Source of the DNA: JBBTDV01 sp038042605
GTDB taxonomy: Bacteria; Bdellovibrionota; UBA1018
Direction of reading: 5' to 3'
NCBI GenBank assembly: GCA_964358645.1
Contig: CAYHPW010000030.1
Location: forward strand, 1-31,373
DNA length: 31,373 nt
Positions 24,550 through 31,373 of the stretch are shown here, piece by piece. A model generated the notes under the pieces. It worked only from the letters and a program-made list of their open reading frames with translations. It had not been told where the DNA came from and searched no databases. Each line of letters opens with the position of its first letter. Position 1 is the first letter of the stretch. The translations under genes were made by a program, and so were the position numbers.

Positions 24550-25664
24550 GTAAGCAAATAGACAGGATAAAAATCCTGGTAGCGATGAGCGGTGGTGTTG
24601 ATAGTTCTGTTACAGCTGCATTGTTGAAAAAACAGGGGTATGACGTCGTTGGTGTCCATATGTTGTTGTCAGAACCAGTCACGGCTTGTGGCGCTAAGTT
24701 AACGGGACGTTGCTGTTCTCCGATTGATTCATGTGACGCCAGGCGTGTGTGCGAAAAAATAGATATACCATTTTATGTAATAGACGCCAAAGATGCTTTT
24801 AGAGGCAAGGTAATTGATAATTTCATCCATGAATATCTGAGCTGCAGGACGCCGAATCCATGCATACAATGCAATAGTGAGATCAAATTTAAGTTTTTGT
24901 TTGAAAAAGCTGATGAACTCGGATGTGAATCAATAGCCACTGGCCACTATGCGCAAATTCGGCATGATGCGATTGCTGGAAAATACAGGTTATTCAAGGC
25001 GCTTGATCCACAGAAAGACCAAAGTTACTTTCTATTTGGTCTTACCCAGGTGGTACTTAAGCGTGTGCTGATGCCTCTTGGTGCATTTCCTAAGACGTTG
25101 GTTAGAAAGATGGCTGATGAAATGGGCTTGTCGGTAGCTAATAAAGAGGATAGCCAAGAGATCTGTTTTGTGGGTGATGGTGAGTATAAGGATTTTATTG
25201 AAAACCAAACAGCGGAGACATTGCGGCTTAAAGGCCTTATTAGGACCACTAATGGACAAATAGTTGGAGAGCATGATGGGCTACATCGTTATACAGTTGG
25301 CCAGCGCAAAGGTTTGAAGCTGATAACCAACGACCCAGGGCGTTTTTTTGTAGTAGGGTTTGATTCTTTAAATCGTGCGCTTATTGTAGGAACCGAGGAA
25401 GAGTTGTTTAGAAAAGACCTGTTTGCAACCGGAGTGAATTGGATAACTCATGTTGATGGGTTGCGGCCTATCAAGTGCAAGGCGCGTATCAGGTCCCAGC
25501 ATAAAGAAGCCGCCTGTGTTGTCACGTTATTTGAAAATGACACTGTGAGAGTTGAGTTTGATGAACCACAGCGTGCCATAACTCCAGGGCAGGCTATTGT
25601 ATTTTATGATGAAGAAGAAGTGATAGGTGGAGCTGTGATTGACCGATTATTGTCACTGGAATAA
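24546..25664 (+). CDS. mnmA: tRNA-specific 2-thiouridylase MnmA
   Basis: MnmA installs sulfur at C2 of U34 in tRNA-Lys, -Glu and -Gln. The PP-loop is SGGVDSS (15-21), the catalytic pair is C102 in NPCIQC and C207 in SQEICFVGDG, and the family segments TGHYAQI, DQSYFLFGL and YTVGQRKGL are present. The ATG at 24546 overlaps the desulfurase stop in an ATGA junction, indicating translational coupling; an ATG at 24522 is in frame but further inside. Residues 48-69 carry five cysteines (including CCSPIDSC), a variant I associate with deltaproteobacterial enzymes. Confidence 0.96.
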   Translation: MSKQIDRIKILVAMSGGVDSSVTAALLKKQGYDVVGVHMLLSEPVTACGAKLTGRCCSPIDSCDARRVCEKIDIPFYVIDAKDAFRGKVIDNFIHEYLSCRTPNPCIQCNSEIKFKFLFEKADELGCESIATGHYAQIRHDAIAGKYRLFKALDPQKDQSYFLFGLTQVVLKRVLMPLGAFPKTLVRKMADEMGLSVANKEDSQEICFVGDGEYKDFIENQTAETLRLKGLIRTTNGQIVGEHDGLHRYTVGQRKGLKLITNDPGRFFVVGFDSLNRALIVGTEEELFRKDLFATGVNWITHVDGLRPIKCKARIRSQHKEAACVVTLFENDTVRVEFDEPQRAITPGQAIVFYDEEEVIGGAVIDRLLSLE

Positions 25665-25676
25665 TGAAGTTCACCC

Positions 25677-27113
25677 ATGAATCAATACATCATAAAGACA
25701 TTTGGCTGCAAAGCCAACATGACGGATAGCCAATTCATAGAAGCAGAGTTGAAAAAAAAAGGATGGACTCCTTTCAGAGGGAATGGTGACGAACTGCCGC
25801 TGTTATACGTAATTAACAGTTGTACCGTTACAAATGAAGCGAACAAGCAAGCTAAGCGTGCTCTTGCCGGGATAAAGAAATCGAATCCTAACTCAATAGT
25901 AGTAGTGACTGGATGTGCAGCAGAAATAGATCGATTGGGGTTTGGAAGCTCATGTATAGTGGCAGGGAATAGGGATAAACCTAGACTAACAGAGCTGATA
26001 ATTAGGAAGTTTGAAGAAAGATTAGGGTGTCGGCCTCATGATGATAACATGCAAAGTCATGTTGAAGTGGGCTGGCCTGCCGTGGGGGAGACGGTATCTG
26101 TTTTTCGAAAAGCTGATAATGCATGCGGAAAAACACGAGGATTTCTTAAAATACAAGAAGGCTGCAATGCTAGATGTGCATATTGTGCTGTGCCTTTTGC
26201 CAGAGGCCCTAGTAGGAGTCTTGAAGTTCCACAGGTAATTAAGTTTGTACGTGAAATTGTTAATCGTGGTGCTAAAGAAGTCGTGTTCACAGGGATTAAT
26301 CTCGGCCAGTACAAAGATGAATCAGGTGATCGGCGGACCGATCTGTTGACGTTGGTTAAGCGTGTGCTTGACGAAACTGCCGTAGCAAGACTGCGCATCA
26401 GTTCATTAGATCCAACGGAGATAACAAGTGGATTCGTCAAGCTGGTTGAGAGTGATAAACGGTTTTGTCCACATTTTCATGTATCCCTACAGAGTGTTTC
26501 TGACGGGATCCTTGCCTCAATGAAGAGAAGGTATCGCTTTTCAGCGATAAAAGATTGTCTGGATATGTTGAAGTCGTGCAGACCTTTTGATGGAGGTGGC
26601 CCTGTTTTTATAGGTATGGATGTGATGACTGGTTTTCCTGGTGAGGCGGACAATGTTTTTGATGAAGTATACAGGCTTCTTTCTAAGCTGCCGTGGGACA
26701 GGTTACATGTTTTCCCTTTCAGTGAGCGAGCTAATACGCTAGCAGTCGGATTGCCTGGGAATGTCCCTGTATCCAAACGTAAGATGCGAGCAAAAGAGCT
26801 TAACCGCTTAAGTCTGAAGAGGTTAGTAGAAAGATACACTGGTGTTATTAATAGTGTGCTTAAGGATGTCTTAGTCGAGAGCATTTCTAATAAACCACCT
26901 CGTGGTCGCATGAGTGGGTCTTATTTGAACAACATGCTTATTAAGCCTAGTCTTTGGGCTACAGGGCATACCGGGAATTATACAAGAGTCGTTATTCCTA
27001 TTGAGGCAACTAACGGACGCCAAGTCCAGTCCAATGAAATCGTGAAAGTTACTTTAAAAGGCCTTGTAATTGATGAACAAGGTTTTGATGTTTCTGTTAT
27101 CGGGGAAATTTAA
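25677..27113 (+). CDS. mtaB: tRNA t6A37 methylthiotransferase MtaB
   Basis: This is a radical-SAM enzyme that converts t6A37 to ms2t6A37. The N-terminal UPF0004 domain supplies the auxiliary cluster cysteines C11 (FGCKANMTDSQ), C49 (NSCTVTNEANKQAKR) and C80 (TGCAAE). The radical-SAM motif CNARCAYC has C163, C167 and C170. HVSLQSVSDGILASMKRRY and the FPGEADNVFDE segment are family signatures, and a TRAM-like end follows. It continues the tRNA-modification operon 12 bases after mnmA. The frame overlaps the convergent nucleotidase by 17 bases. Confidence 0.95.
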   Translation: MNQYIIKTFGCKANMTDSQFIEAELKKKGWTPFRGNGDELPLLYVINSCTVTNEANKQAKRALAGIKKSNPNSIVVVTGCAAEIDRLGFGSSCIVAGNRDKPRLTELIIRKFEERLGCRPHDDNMQSHVEVGWPAVGETVSVFRKADNACGKTRGFLKIQEGCNARCAYCAVPFARGPSRSLEVPQVIKFVREIVNRGAKEVVFTGINLGQYKDESGDRRTDLLTLVKRVLDETAVARLRISSLDPTEITSGFVKLVESDKRFCPHFHVSLQSVSDGILASMKRRYRFSAIKDCLDMLKSCRPFDGGGPVFIGMDVMTGFPGEADNVFDEVYRLLSKLPWDRLHVFPFSERANTLAVGLPGNVPVSKRKMRAKELNRLSLKRLVERYTGVINSVLKDVLVESISNKPPRGRMSGSYLNNMLIKPSLWATGHTGNYTRVVIPIEATNGRQVQSNEIVKVTLKGLVIDEQGFDVSVIGEI

Positions 27114-29127
27114 ACCACCGTGTGGTCTCGTTATTGATCGCGTTTACATCATCAGCAGCGTCTGAGATGCTGAGTGTAACACCATAAAAACCACTCATTT
27201 CCGGCATTACTACATTATGCCAGATGACAGTGACGCCTTCGTTAGGTTCAAGCAGTGGTAGTTGCCTGTAAGGACTTAAGTCAGAATAGATCGGGGTTTT
27301 ATCAAGCTTCGGGCCGTTGCAGTTCATAAGTAGGTTAAGTTTTATTCCAACAGCTGAGGTGCTTGCACCATAATTTCTTACCGTTGCGCTTACATCTGTA
27401 ATTATTTCAGTATTTGTTTTTTTCAGGACTGTAAGATTTATGTCTTCGTGTATAATACCGAGGTCGTATCTTTGGGTTCTTATACGGCCATCTATCGGGA
27501 CATTCTGTATGTTTAGCGTAGAAAATGCCTTGATTCTTGATGCTACTGAGCGCCATGATTCTATACCTGTATCAACAAGCCCTCTGATGGGGACTGCTTC
27601 ATTAAAGAAATCGTTTAGGAATGTGAGAGCATCGAGTGTTCCTTTGCTCACTGCAATCTTATAAGTTTGTGCATCATTAAGCGCGCTGCCGTTTACCGTG
27701 ATGTCATGTATGACTGAGTCTTCCTGGTTGGGTGGTAACTGCGGTATCAATCTAAAAGGTACGCTATGTGTGGTGGGCGTATTGGTGGGAGAGCTTGGTT
27801 TTCTTGTGAATGGGTTATATATGAAACGTAGACCAGAAACGCTGAGTGGCGCCCGCTGGCTGATTGGGTTCCAAGAGAAAAACGTGTTTAATAACCAGCG
27901 CAGTGTCCTGCCTTTTATTGTCAATATGTTGAGTGACCATGTTTTATTAGTGTGCGGGTCATAAATGTGTGGGAGGGTATTTATTACATCTGCTGTATTT
28001 ATCGTTCCATGATATATTTCTTCTGCTAAAAATTTAGCGTGTTCTAACGCTATGTCTGTTGATGTTTCAAGGCGGTATGAATCTGTAATGAAATTTCCAA
28101 GCCTATTCTCAACGCCGATTTTGCCAAGCTCCACGTCTGAATGGCCTATGTGATCAGTGAATAAAGGATACCCGAATAAAGATTCAATTTTTTGCTCCAA
28201 TAACTCTAACTTATTTAGGATAACTGAGTCTTCTTGTATCGTCTCGTCCATTTGTATTAGTTCATATTTGTTTAGAGCTACCAGAGACTTTCCTGATAAT
28301 GGTTCCAATGTAACCGATAAGTCTACTTTGCCGAGGAATTTACCGAAACTGCCCGCTTCAACTAACCAACCTGTAGTGCCGTTATTTCTTTGTACAGTTA
28401 TCGGTTTGGTGAGTTTTGCATGGTCATGGGCTCCTATAATTAGGCTGATTTCAGGTACTGCAGCTAGGATTGCTTTATTCATCATTATGCGGTTGTGTGA
28501 AACCGCTATTATGACATCAGCTTCTTTTTTAATAATTGGCACCAGTTTTTTTGCTTGAAGAATTGGATCTGTTATACGGACAGGTTCTATGTATTTATCG
28601 AATGCAAATTCGTAAGTAATTAGACCAAGGAAAGCAACTTTAACTCCGTTGATCTCACGAATTACATATGGCTTTATTTGTGTACTAAACTCCACCGCGC
28701 GACTATATGAGCGTAAGTCTACATTCGCAGCCAGTAATGGGAATCTTTGATGTGCTCTTCTTATTACATCAAGCAGCACGTCAGGCCCATTTAGCCAGTC
28801 ATGATTTCCTATTACAGCAAGGTCATATCCTATTTCTTCCATTATACGCAGGCTGGCTTCGCCTGTGCCGGCCATATAATAGATACCGCCTTCCGACCAG
28901 TCGCCTGCGTCAATTAGAAGCGTACTTAACGGTGATATGCTCCTTAATTTATCCACAGCTGTCTTTAGTCTTGCTATCCCGCCTAGTTGCAGGATGCTTT
29001 TATCGGGTCTGTAATGTGAATGGACATCGTTTGTATGAAGCAAGGTGATATTGCCGGCAAATGCGGAGCAAGCCAGTGTAAGAGCTGTATTAGCTGCAAA
29101 TAAAAGCCGTATTACATATTTTTTCAT
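27097..29127 (-). CDS. Periplasmic 5'-nucleotidase/2',3'-cyclic phosphodiesterase-like metallophosphatase (UshA family)
   Basis: The product is 676 residues with a signal peptide (about 1-24, cleavage near AFA-GN; a lipobox-like LAC is a weaker option). The metallophosphatase domain has the metal ligands in LLHTNDVHSH (29-38), LIDAGDW (71-77), GNHDW (107-111), then AVSHNR and IGAHDH. The 5'-nucleotidase C-terminal domain follows, with GVENRLGNFITDSYR and DVINTLPH. The last ~110 residues, from about YDLGIIHEDINLTVLKK, resemble a CARDB-type Ig-like domain ending EGVTVIWHNVVMPEMSGFYG. That extension is beyond the usual ~550 residues and may mediate surface or partner binding. The likely role is salvage of extracellular nucleotides. 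Confidence 0.93.
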   Translation of the reverse strand: MKKYVIRLLFAANTALTLACSAFAGNITLLHTNDVHSHYRPDKSILQLGGIARLKTAVDKLRSISPLSTLLIDAGDWSEGGIYYMAGTGEASLRIMEEIGYDLAVIGNHDWLNGPDVLLDVIRRAHQRFPLLAANVDLRSYSRAVEFSTQIKPYVIREINGVKVAFLGLITYEFAFDKYIEPVRITDPILQAKKLVPIIKKEADVIIAVSHNRIMMNKAILAAVPEISLIIGAHDHAKLTKPITVQRNNGTTGWLVEAGSFGKFLGKVDLSVTLEPLSGKSLVALNKYELIQMDETIQEDSVILNKLELLEQKIESLFGYPLFTDHIGHSDVELGKIGVENRLGNFITDSYRLETSTDIALEHAKFLAEEIYHGTINTADVINTLPHIYDPHTNKTWSLNILTIKGRTLRWLLNTFFSWNPISQRAPLSVSGLRFIYNPFTRKPSSPTNTPTTHSVPFRLIPQLPPNQEDSVIHDITVNGSALNDAQTYKIAVSKGTLDALTFLNDFFNEAVPIRGLVDTGIESWRSVASRIKAFSTLNIQNVPIDGRIRTQRYDLGIIHEDINLTVLKKTNTEIITDVSATVRNYGASTSAVGIKLNLLMNCNGPKLDKTPIYSDLSPYRQLPLLEPNEGVTVIWHNVVMPEMSGFYGVTLSISDAADDVNAINNETTRWFKFPR

Positions 29128-29216
29128 AAGTGTTACGTGCGGCTTTTAGCCTGTGTTTTTATTTCGTGCAATGGTTGATTGAAGTATTTAAAAAATTATT
29201 AAATTATGTATATTTA

Positions 29217-29245
29217 TTGACATTAATGGACCACTATTGTAGGGT
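29217..29245 (+). promoter_or_regulatory. Sigma70-type promoter for rnc-der
   Basis: A perfect TTGACA (29217-29222), a 17-base spacer and TAGGGT (29240-29245; T1, A2 and T6 conserved) precede the rnc ATG by 29 bases. It lies in the 147-base divergent gap with the nucleotidase gene. Confidence 0.6.
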
Positions 29246-29274
29246 GCTTTTAATATTTTGTAGTAGCAGGTGTT

Positions 29275-29967
29275 ATGAGTTTAGAATGCCTACAGGAACG
29301 TTTGGGATATGATTTCAGTGACAGAGGGATATTGCTACAATCCTTGACTCATAAGTCGTATGGTCACGAATTTTTTCAGGAAAAATCGATAGCCCTTAGG
29401 GATAATGAAAGGCTTGAATTTCTAGGGGATGCGATTCTGGATGTAGTAGTTTCGGATATCCTTCTCGAAGCTTTCCCTGATGCTAACGAAGGACAATTAT
29501 CAAAAATGCGAGCAGCAGTGGTAAATGAAAAAATGCTAGCCGAAGTCGCTTTAACCGTAGGCATACACGAATGCATCCGCTTGGGCAGAGGTGAGGCTAA
29601 AAGCGGAGGCGATAAGAAGAGCTCAATACTTTCAAGTACTCTTGAATCTTTAATAGCTGCTATCTATATAGATGGTGGTTTTTACGCTGTTTACCCTGTG
29701 GTTAGGCACTTATTCGCGCCTTTATTCGCTGAGGAAAGGGAACTGATGGCATTTTATGATCATAAAACCCAGCTACAGGAAATAGTTCAAGCACGCTGGA
29801 AAGCTACCCCTACTTATCATCTCCGTAAAACAGAGGGACCTGAACATGCTAAGACGTTTGAAGTTGAGGTGCAGATGAGCGGCAGGACACTCGCGGTAGC
29901 TGTGGGTTGTTCTAAAAAAGAAGCTGAGCAAAATGCCGCACGACATGCCATAAGCAATGGTATTTAG
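29275..29967 (+). CDS. rnc: Ribonuclease III
   Basis: The enzyme cleaves double-stranded RNA in rRNA and mRNA processing. The 230 residues hold a catalytic domain with NERLEFLGDAIL (44-55; E48 and D52 metal ligands) and a C-terminal dsRNA-binding domain from about 155 (KTQLQEIVQ, TFEVEVQMSGR, GCSKKEAEQNAAR). The second catalytic motif reads ILSSTLESLIAAIYIDGG. The glutamate E124 is kept, but the aspartate usually three residues before it is Ser121. AGG precedes the ATG by 4 bases. der follows 21 bases downstream. Confidence 0.96.
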   Translation: MSLECLQERLGYDFSDRGILLQSLTHKSYGHEFFQEKSIALRDNERLEFLGDAILDVVVSDILLEAFPDANEGQLSKMRAAVVNEKMLAEVALTVGIHECIRLGRGEAKSGGDKKSSILSSTLESLIAAIYIDGGFYAVYPVVRHLFAPLFAEERELMAFYDHKTQLQEIVQARWKATPTYHLRKTEGPEHAKTFEVEVQMSGRTLAVAVGCSKKEAEQNAARHAISNGI

Positions 29968-29988
29968 CAACAAGGCGGGTCGTTAACC

Positions 29989-31359
29989 ATGTCTGAAAAC
30001 AGATTAGTCGCCATAATAGGCAGGCCGAATGTTGGCAAAAGTACTCTTTTTAACAGGCTGATTAGACAGCGTAAGGCCTTGGTGCATGACCAGCCTGGCG
30101 TTACAAGGGACAGGATCGAACAACAGACGCTTTGGATGGTGAAGGGTAAAAAACATCAAATCCTGCTTATGGATACTGGTGGGCTAGCGGGTGAGCATTT
30201 TGTTGAGGAAGTTGCCCTCCAGGTCAGTGTTGCCTTGTCAAAAGCCGATGTTGTCTTGTGGGTGGTTAACGGCCGTGATGGTTTTACAAGCGGTGACCAG
30301 CATGTTTTGGAATCATTGAGAAAGTCAGGGATGCTTATTAAAAAGCCAGTGCTCTTGGTAGTGAACAAGATAGACACCGCTCTACAAGAAAACCTGATAT
30401 ATGATTTTTATTCATTGGGTATTGAAAAGGTTTTGCCTGTCTCTGCGGAGCATGACCTTGGTATTGATGACCTTAAAACAATGGTTCTGGATTCGATATG
30501 CACGGGATTTCAAAAGAAACCTATAACGGCAAAGAAAGATCTGAACATTAATTTACCAGCGATTGCTGTAGTTGGCCGGCCTAATGTCGGTAAAAGCACA
30601 TTTGTAAATGTTTTACTGGATCAGGAAAGAATGATTACCAGCAAAACCGCTGGAACCACGACGGATTCAGTGGATAGTCACGTTAATGTAAACGGTCGTG
30701 ACTTCATCCTGATAGATACCGCCGGTATACGTAGAAAAGACAAAACCAAACAAGGCGTAGAAGTGCTCTCCGTCGTTTTGGCTAGAAAGGCTTTGGAGAG
30801 GGCTGATATAGCGGTTCTTCTCCTTGATGGAGAGTCAGGAGTCGTGGAGCAGGATGAAAAAATCGGCGGGTTGATTGAAAAAGCTGGTTGTAGTGTTATT
30901 TTAGCCGTCAATAAGTGGGACATGCAGGCACAGAACAAGAAGTTCACCAAGACTGATGCCGCAAAGATTATAAGATCATCGATGGCATATTTATCATATG
31001 CTCCATTGTTGTTTATCAGTGCCAAACAACGTTTAGGATTCGAGGACCTCGGTGATTTGTTTTCGCTCATATTGGAGAAAAGCAGAACAGAGATTCAAAC
31101 TCGGGAGCTTACGGATTTTATCAGAAAAGAAGCTGAGATCCATAACCCTAAAAATGCAAAATTCTACATGGCACATCAAATCAGCAGAAGGCCTCCAAGT
31201 TTCGCTTGTTATGTCAATGATCCAGATAAAATTCATTTCAGTCTTAAGAGACATTTAGTGAAAGCGATAAGAGATCGATGGGAATACATAGGAACCCCTA
31301 TCAGATTAGTCTTCAGGACATCTAGCGCGACTTTATTAAATCGACATGGACAAACTTAG
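29989..31359 (+). CDS. der: Ribosome-assembly GTPase Der (EngA)
   Basis: Der is the tandem-GTPase that acts in 50S subunit maturation. The first G domain has GRPNVGKSTLFNRL, DTGG and NKID; the second has GRPNVGKSTFVNVL, DTAGIRRK and NKWD. A C-terminal KH-like domain follows (INPKNAKFYMAHQISRRP-type segment, then FVKAIRDRWEYIGTPIRLVF-like end). The 456 residues are full length, and the stop TAG lies 14 bases before the window edge. It is cotranscribed with rnc. Confidence 0.97.
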   Translation: MSENRLVAIIGRPNVGKSTLFNRLIRQRKALVHDQPGVTRDRIEQQTLWMVKGKKHQILLMDTGGLAGEHFVEEVALQVSVALSKADVVLWVVNGRDGFTSGDQHVLESLRKSGMLIKKPVLLVVNKIDTALQENLIYDFYSLGIEKVLPVSAEHDLGIDDLKTMVLDSICTGFQKKPITAKKDLNINLPAIAVVGRPNVGKSTFVNVLLDQERMITSKTAGTTTDSVDSHVNVNGRDFILIDTAGIRRKDKTKQGVEVLSVVLARKALERADIAVLLLDGESGVVEQDEKIGGLIEKAGCSVILAVNKWDMQAQNKKFTKTDAAKIIRSSMAYLSYAPLLFISAKQRLGFEDLGDLFSLILEKSRTEIQTRELTDFIRKEAEIHNPKNAKFYMAHQISRRPPSFACYVNDPDKIHFSLKRHLVKAIRDRWEYIGTPIRLVFRTSSATLLNRHGQT

Positions 31360-31373
31360 GCAACCGATTGAAA

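Noticed and set aside
1..31373. CRISPR array, toxin-antitoxin pair or phage defence island
   Set aside because: No regularly spaced repeats and no toxin, nuclease or defence-type motifs were seen on either strand.

Overview
The window reads as chromosome of a mid-GC Gram-negative bacterium. The gene order tilS–ftsH–cdaA–cdaR–glmM–pdxJ–nnrD–tsaE, followed by an Rrf2 regulator–cysteine desulfurase–mnmA–mtaB run and then rnc–der, is of a type I associate with Deltaproteobacteria and Bdellovibrionota-like lineages. MnmA also carries a Cys-rich CCS…DARRVC segment that I associate with that group. Outer-membrane barrel and signal-peptide proteins support a diderm. The lineage is inferred from gene order and family resemblance; no database search was run.

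Left part (1–12.1 kb, accessory, mixed strands). It holds a 5'-truncated LVIVD-repeat protein, a YaiO-type outer-membrane barrel, and a convergent processive family-2 glycosyltransferase of the PgaC/BcsA type. Next come an NmrA-like NAD(P)-binding protein and a HIT hydrolase. They are followed by a secreted protein that may be an alpha/alpha-barrel, an integral-membrane GT22 (Alg9/PIG-B-like) mannosyltransferase homologue, a PilZ-like protein, a small secreted protein, and an AlgI-type MBOAT acyltransferase with its SGNH/AlgJ-like partner. The common theme is making, exporting and acylating envelope polysaccharide.

Scar (12.1–12.7 kb). The first ~60 codons of a class I methyltransferase run into the frameshifted C-terminus of an IS481-like transposase with a terminal-repeat-like pair. 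These lie beside an elongator tRNA-Met(CAU) gene that diverges from tilS.

Core part (12.8–21.9 kb, all +). This is a tight housekeeping run: tRNA-Ile2 lysidine synthesis, FtsH proteolysis, c-di-AMP synthesis with its YbbR regulator, GlmM for UDP-GlcNAc, PLP synthesis, NAD(P)HX repair and TsaE for t6A.

Right part (21.9–31.4 kb). A convergent unknown protein separates the core run from a second tRNA-modification operon. That operon has an IscR-like regulator with no cysteines, a cysteine desulfurase, MnmA (s2U34) and MtaB (ms2t6A37). It faces a periplasmic UshA-like 5'-nucleotidase; divergent from that, a good sigma70-type promoter drives rnc–der.

The points most worth checking are the cysteine-free IscR homologue heading a desulfurase/MnmA/MtaB operon without iscU, the His-to-Cys change next to the PLP lysine of that desulfurase, the Asp-to-Ser change at a metal ligand of RNase III, and the bacterial GT22 enzyme.
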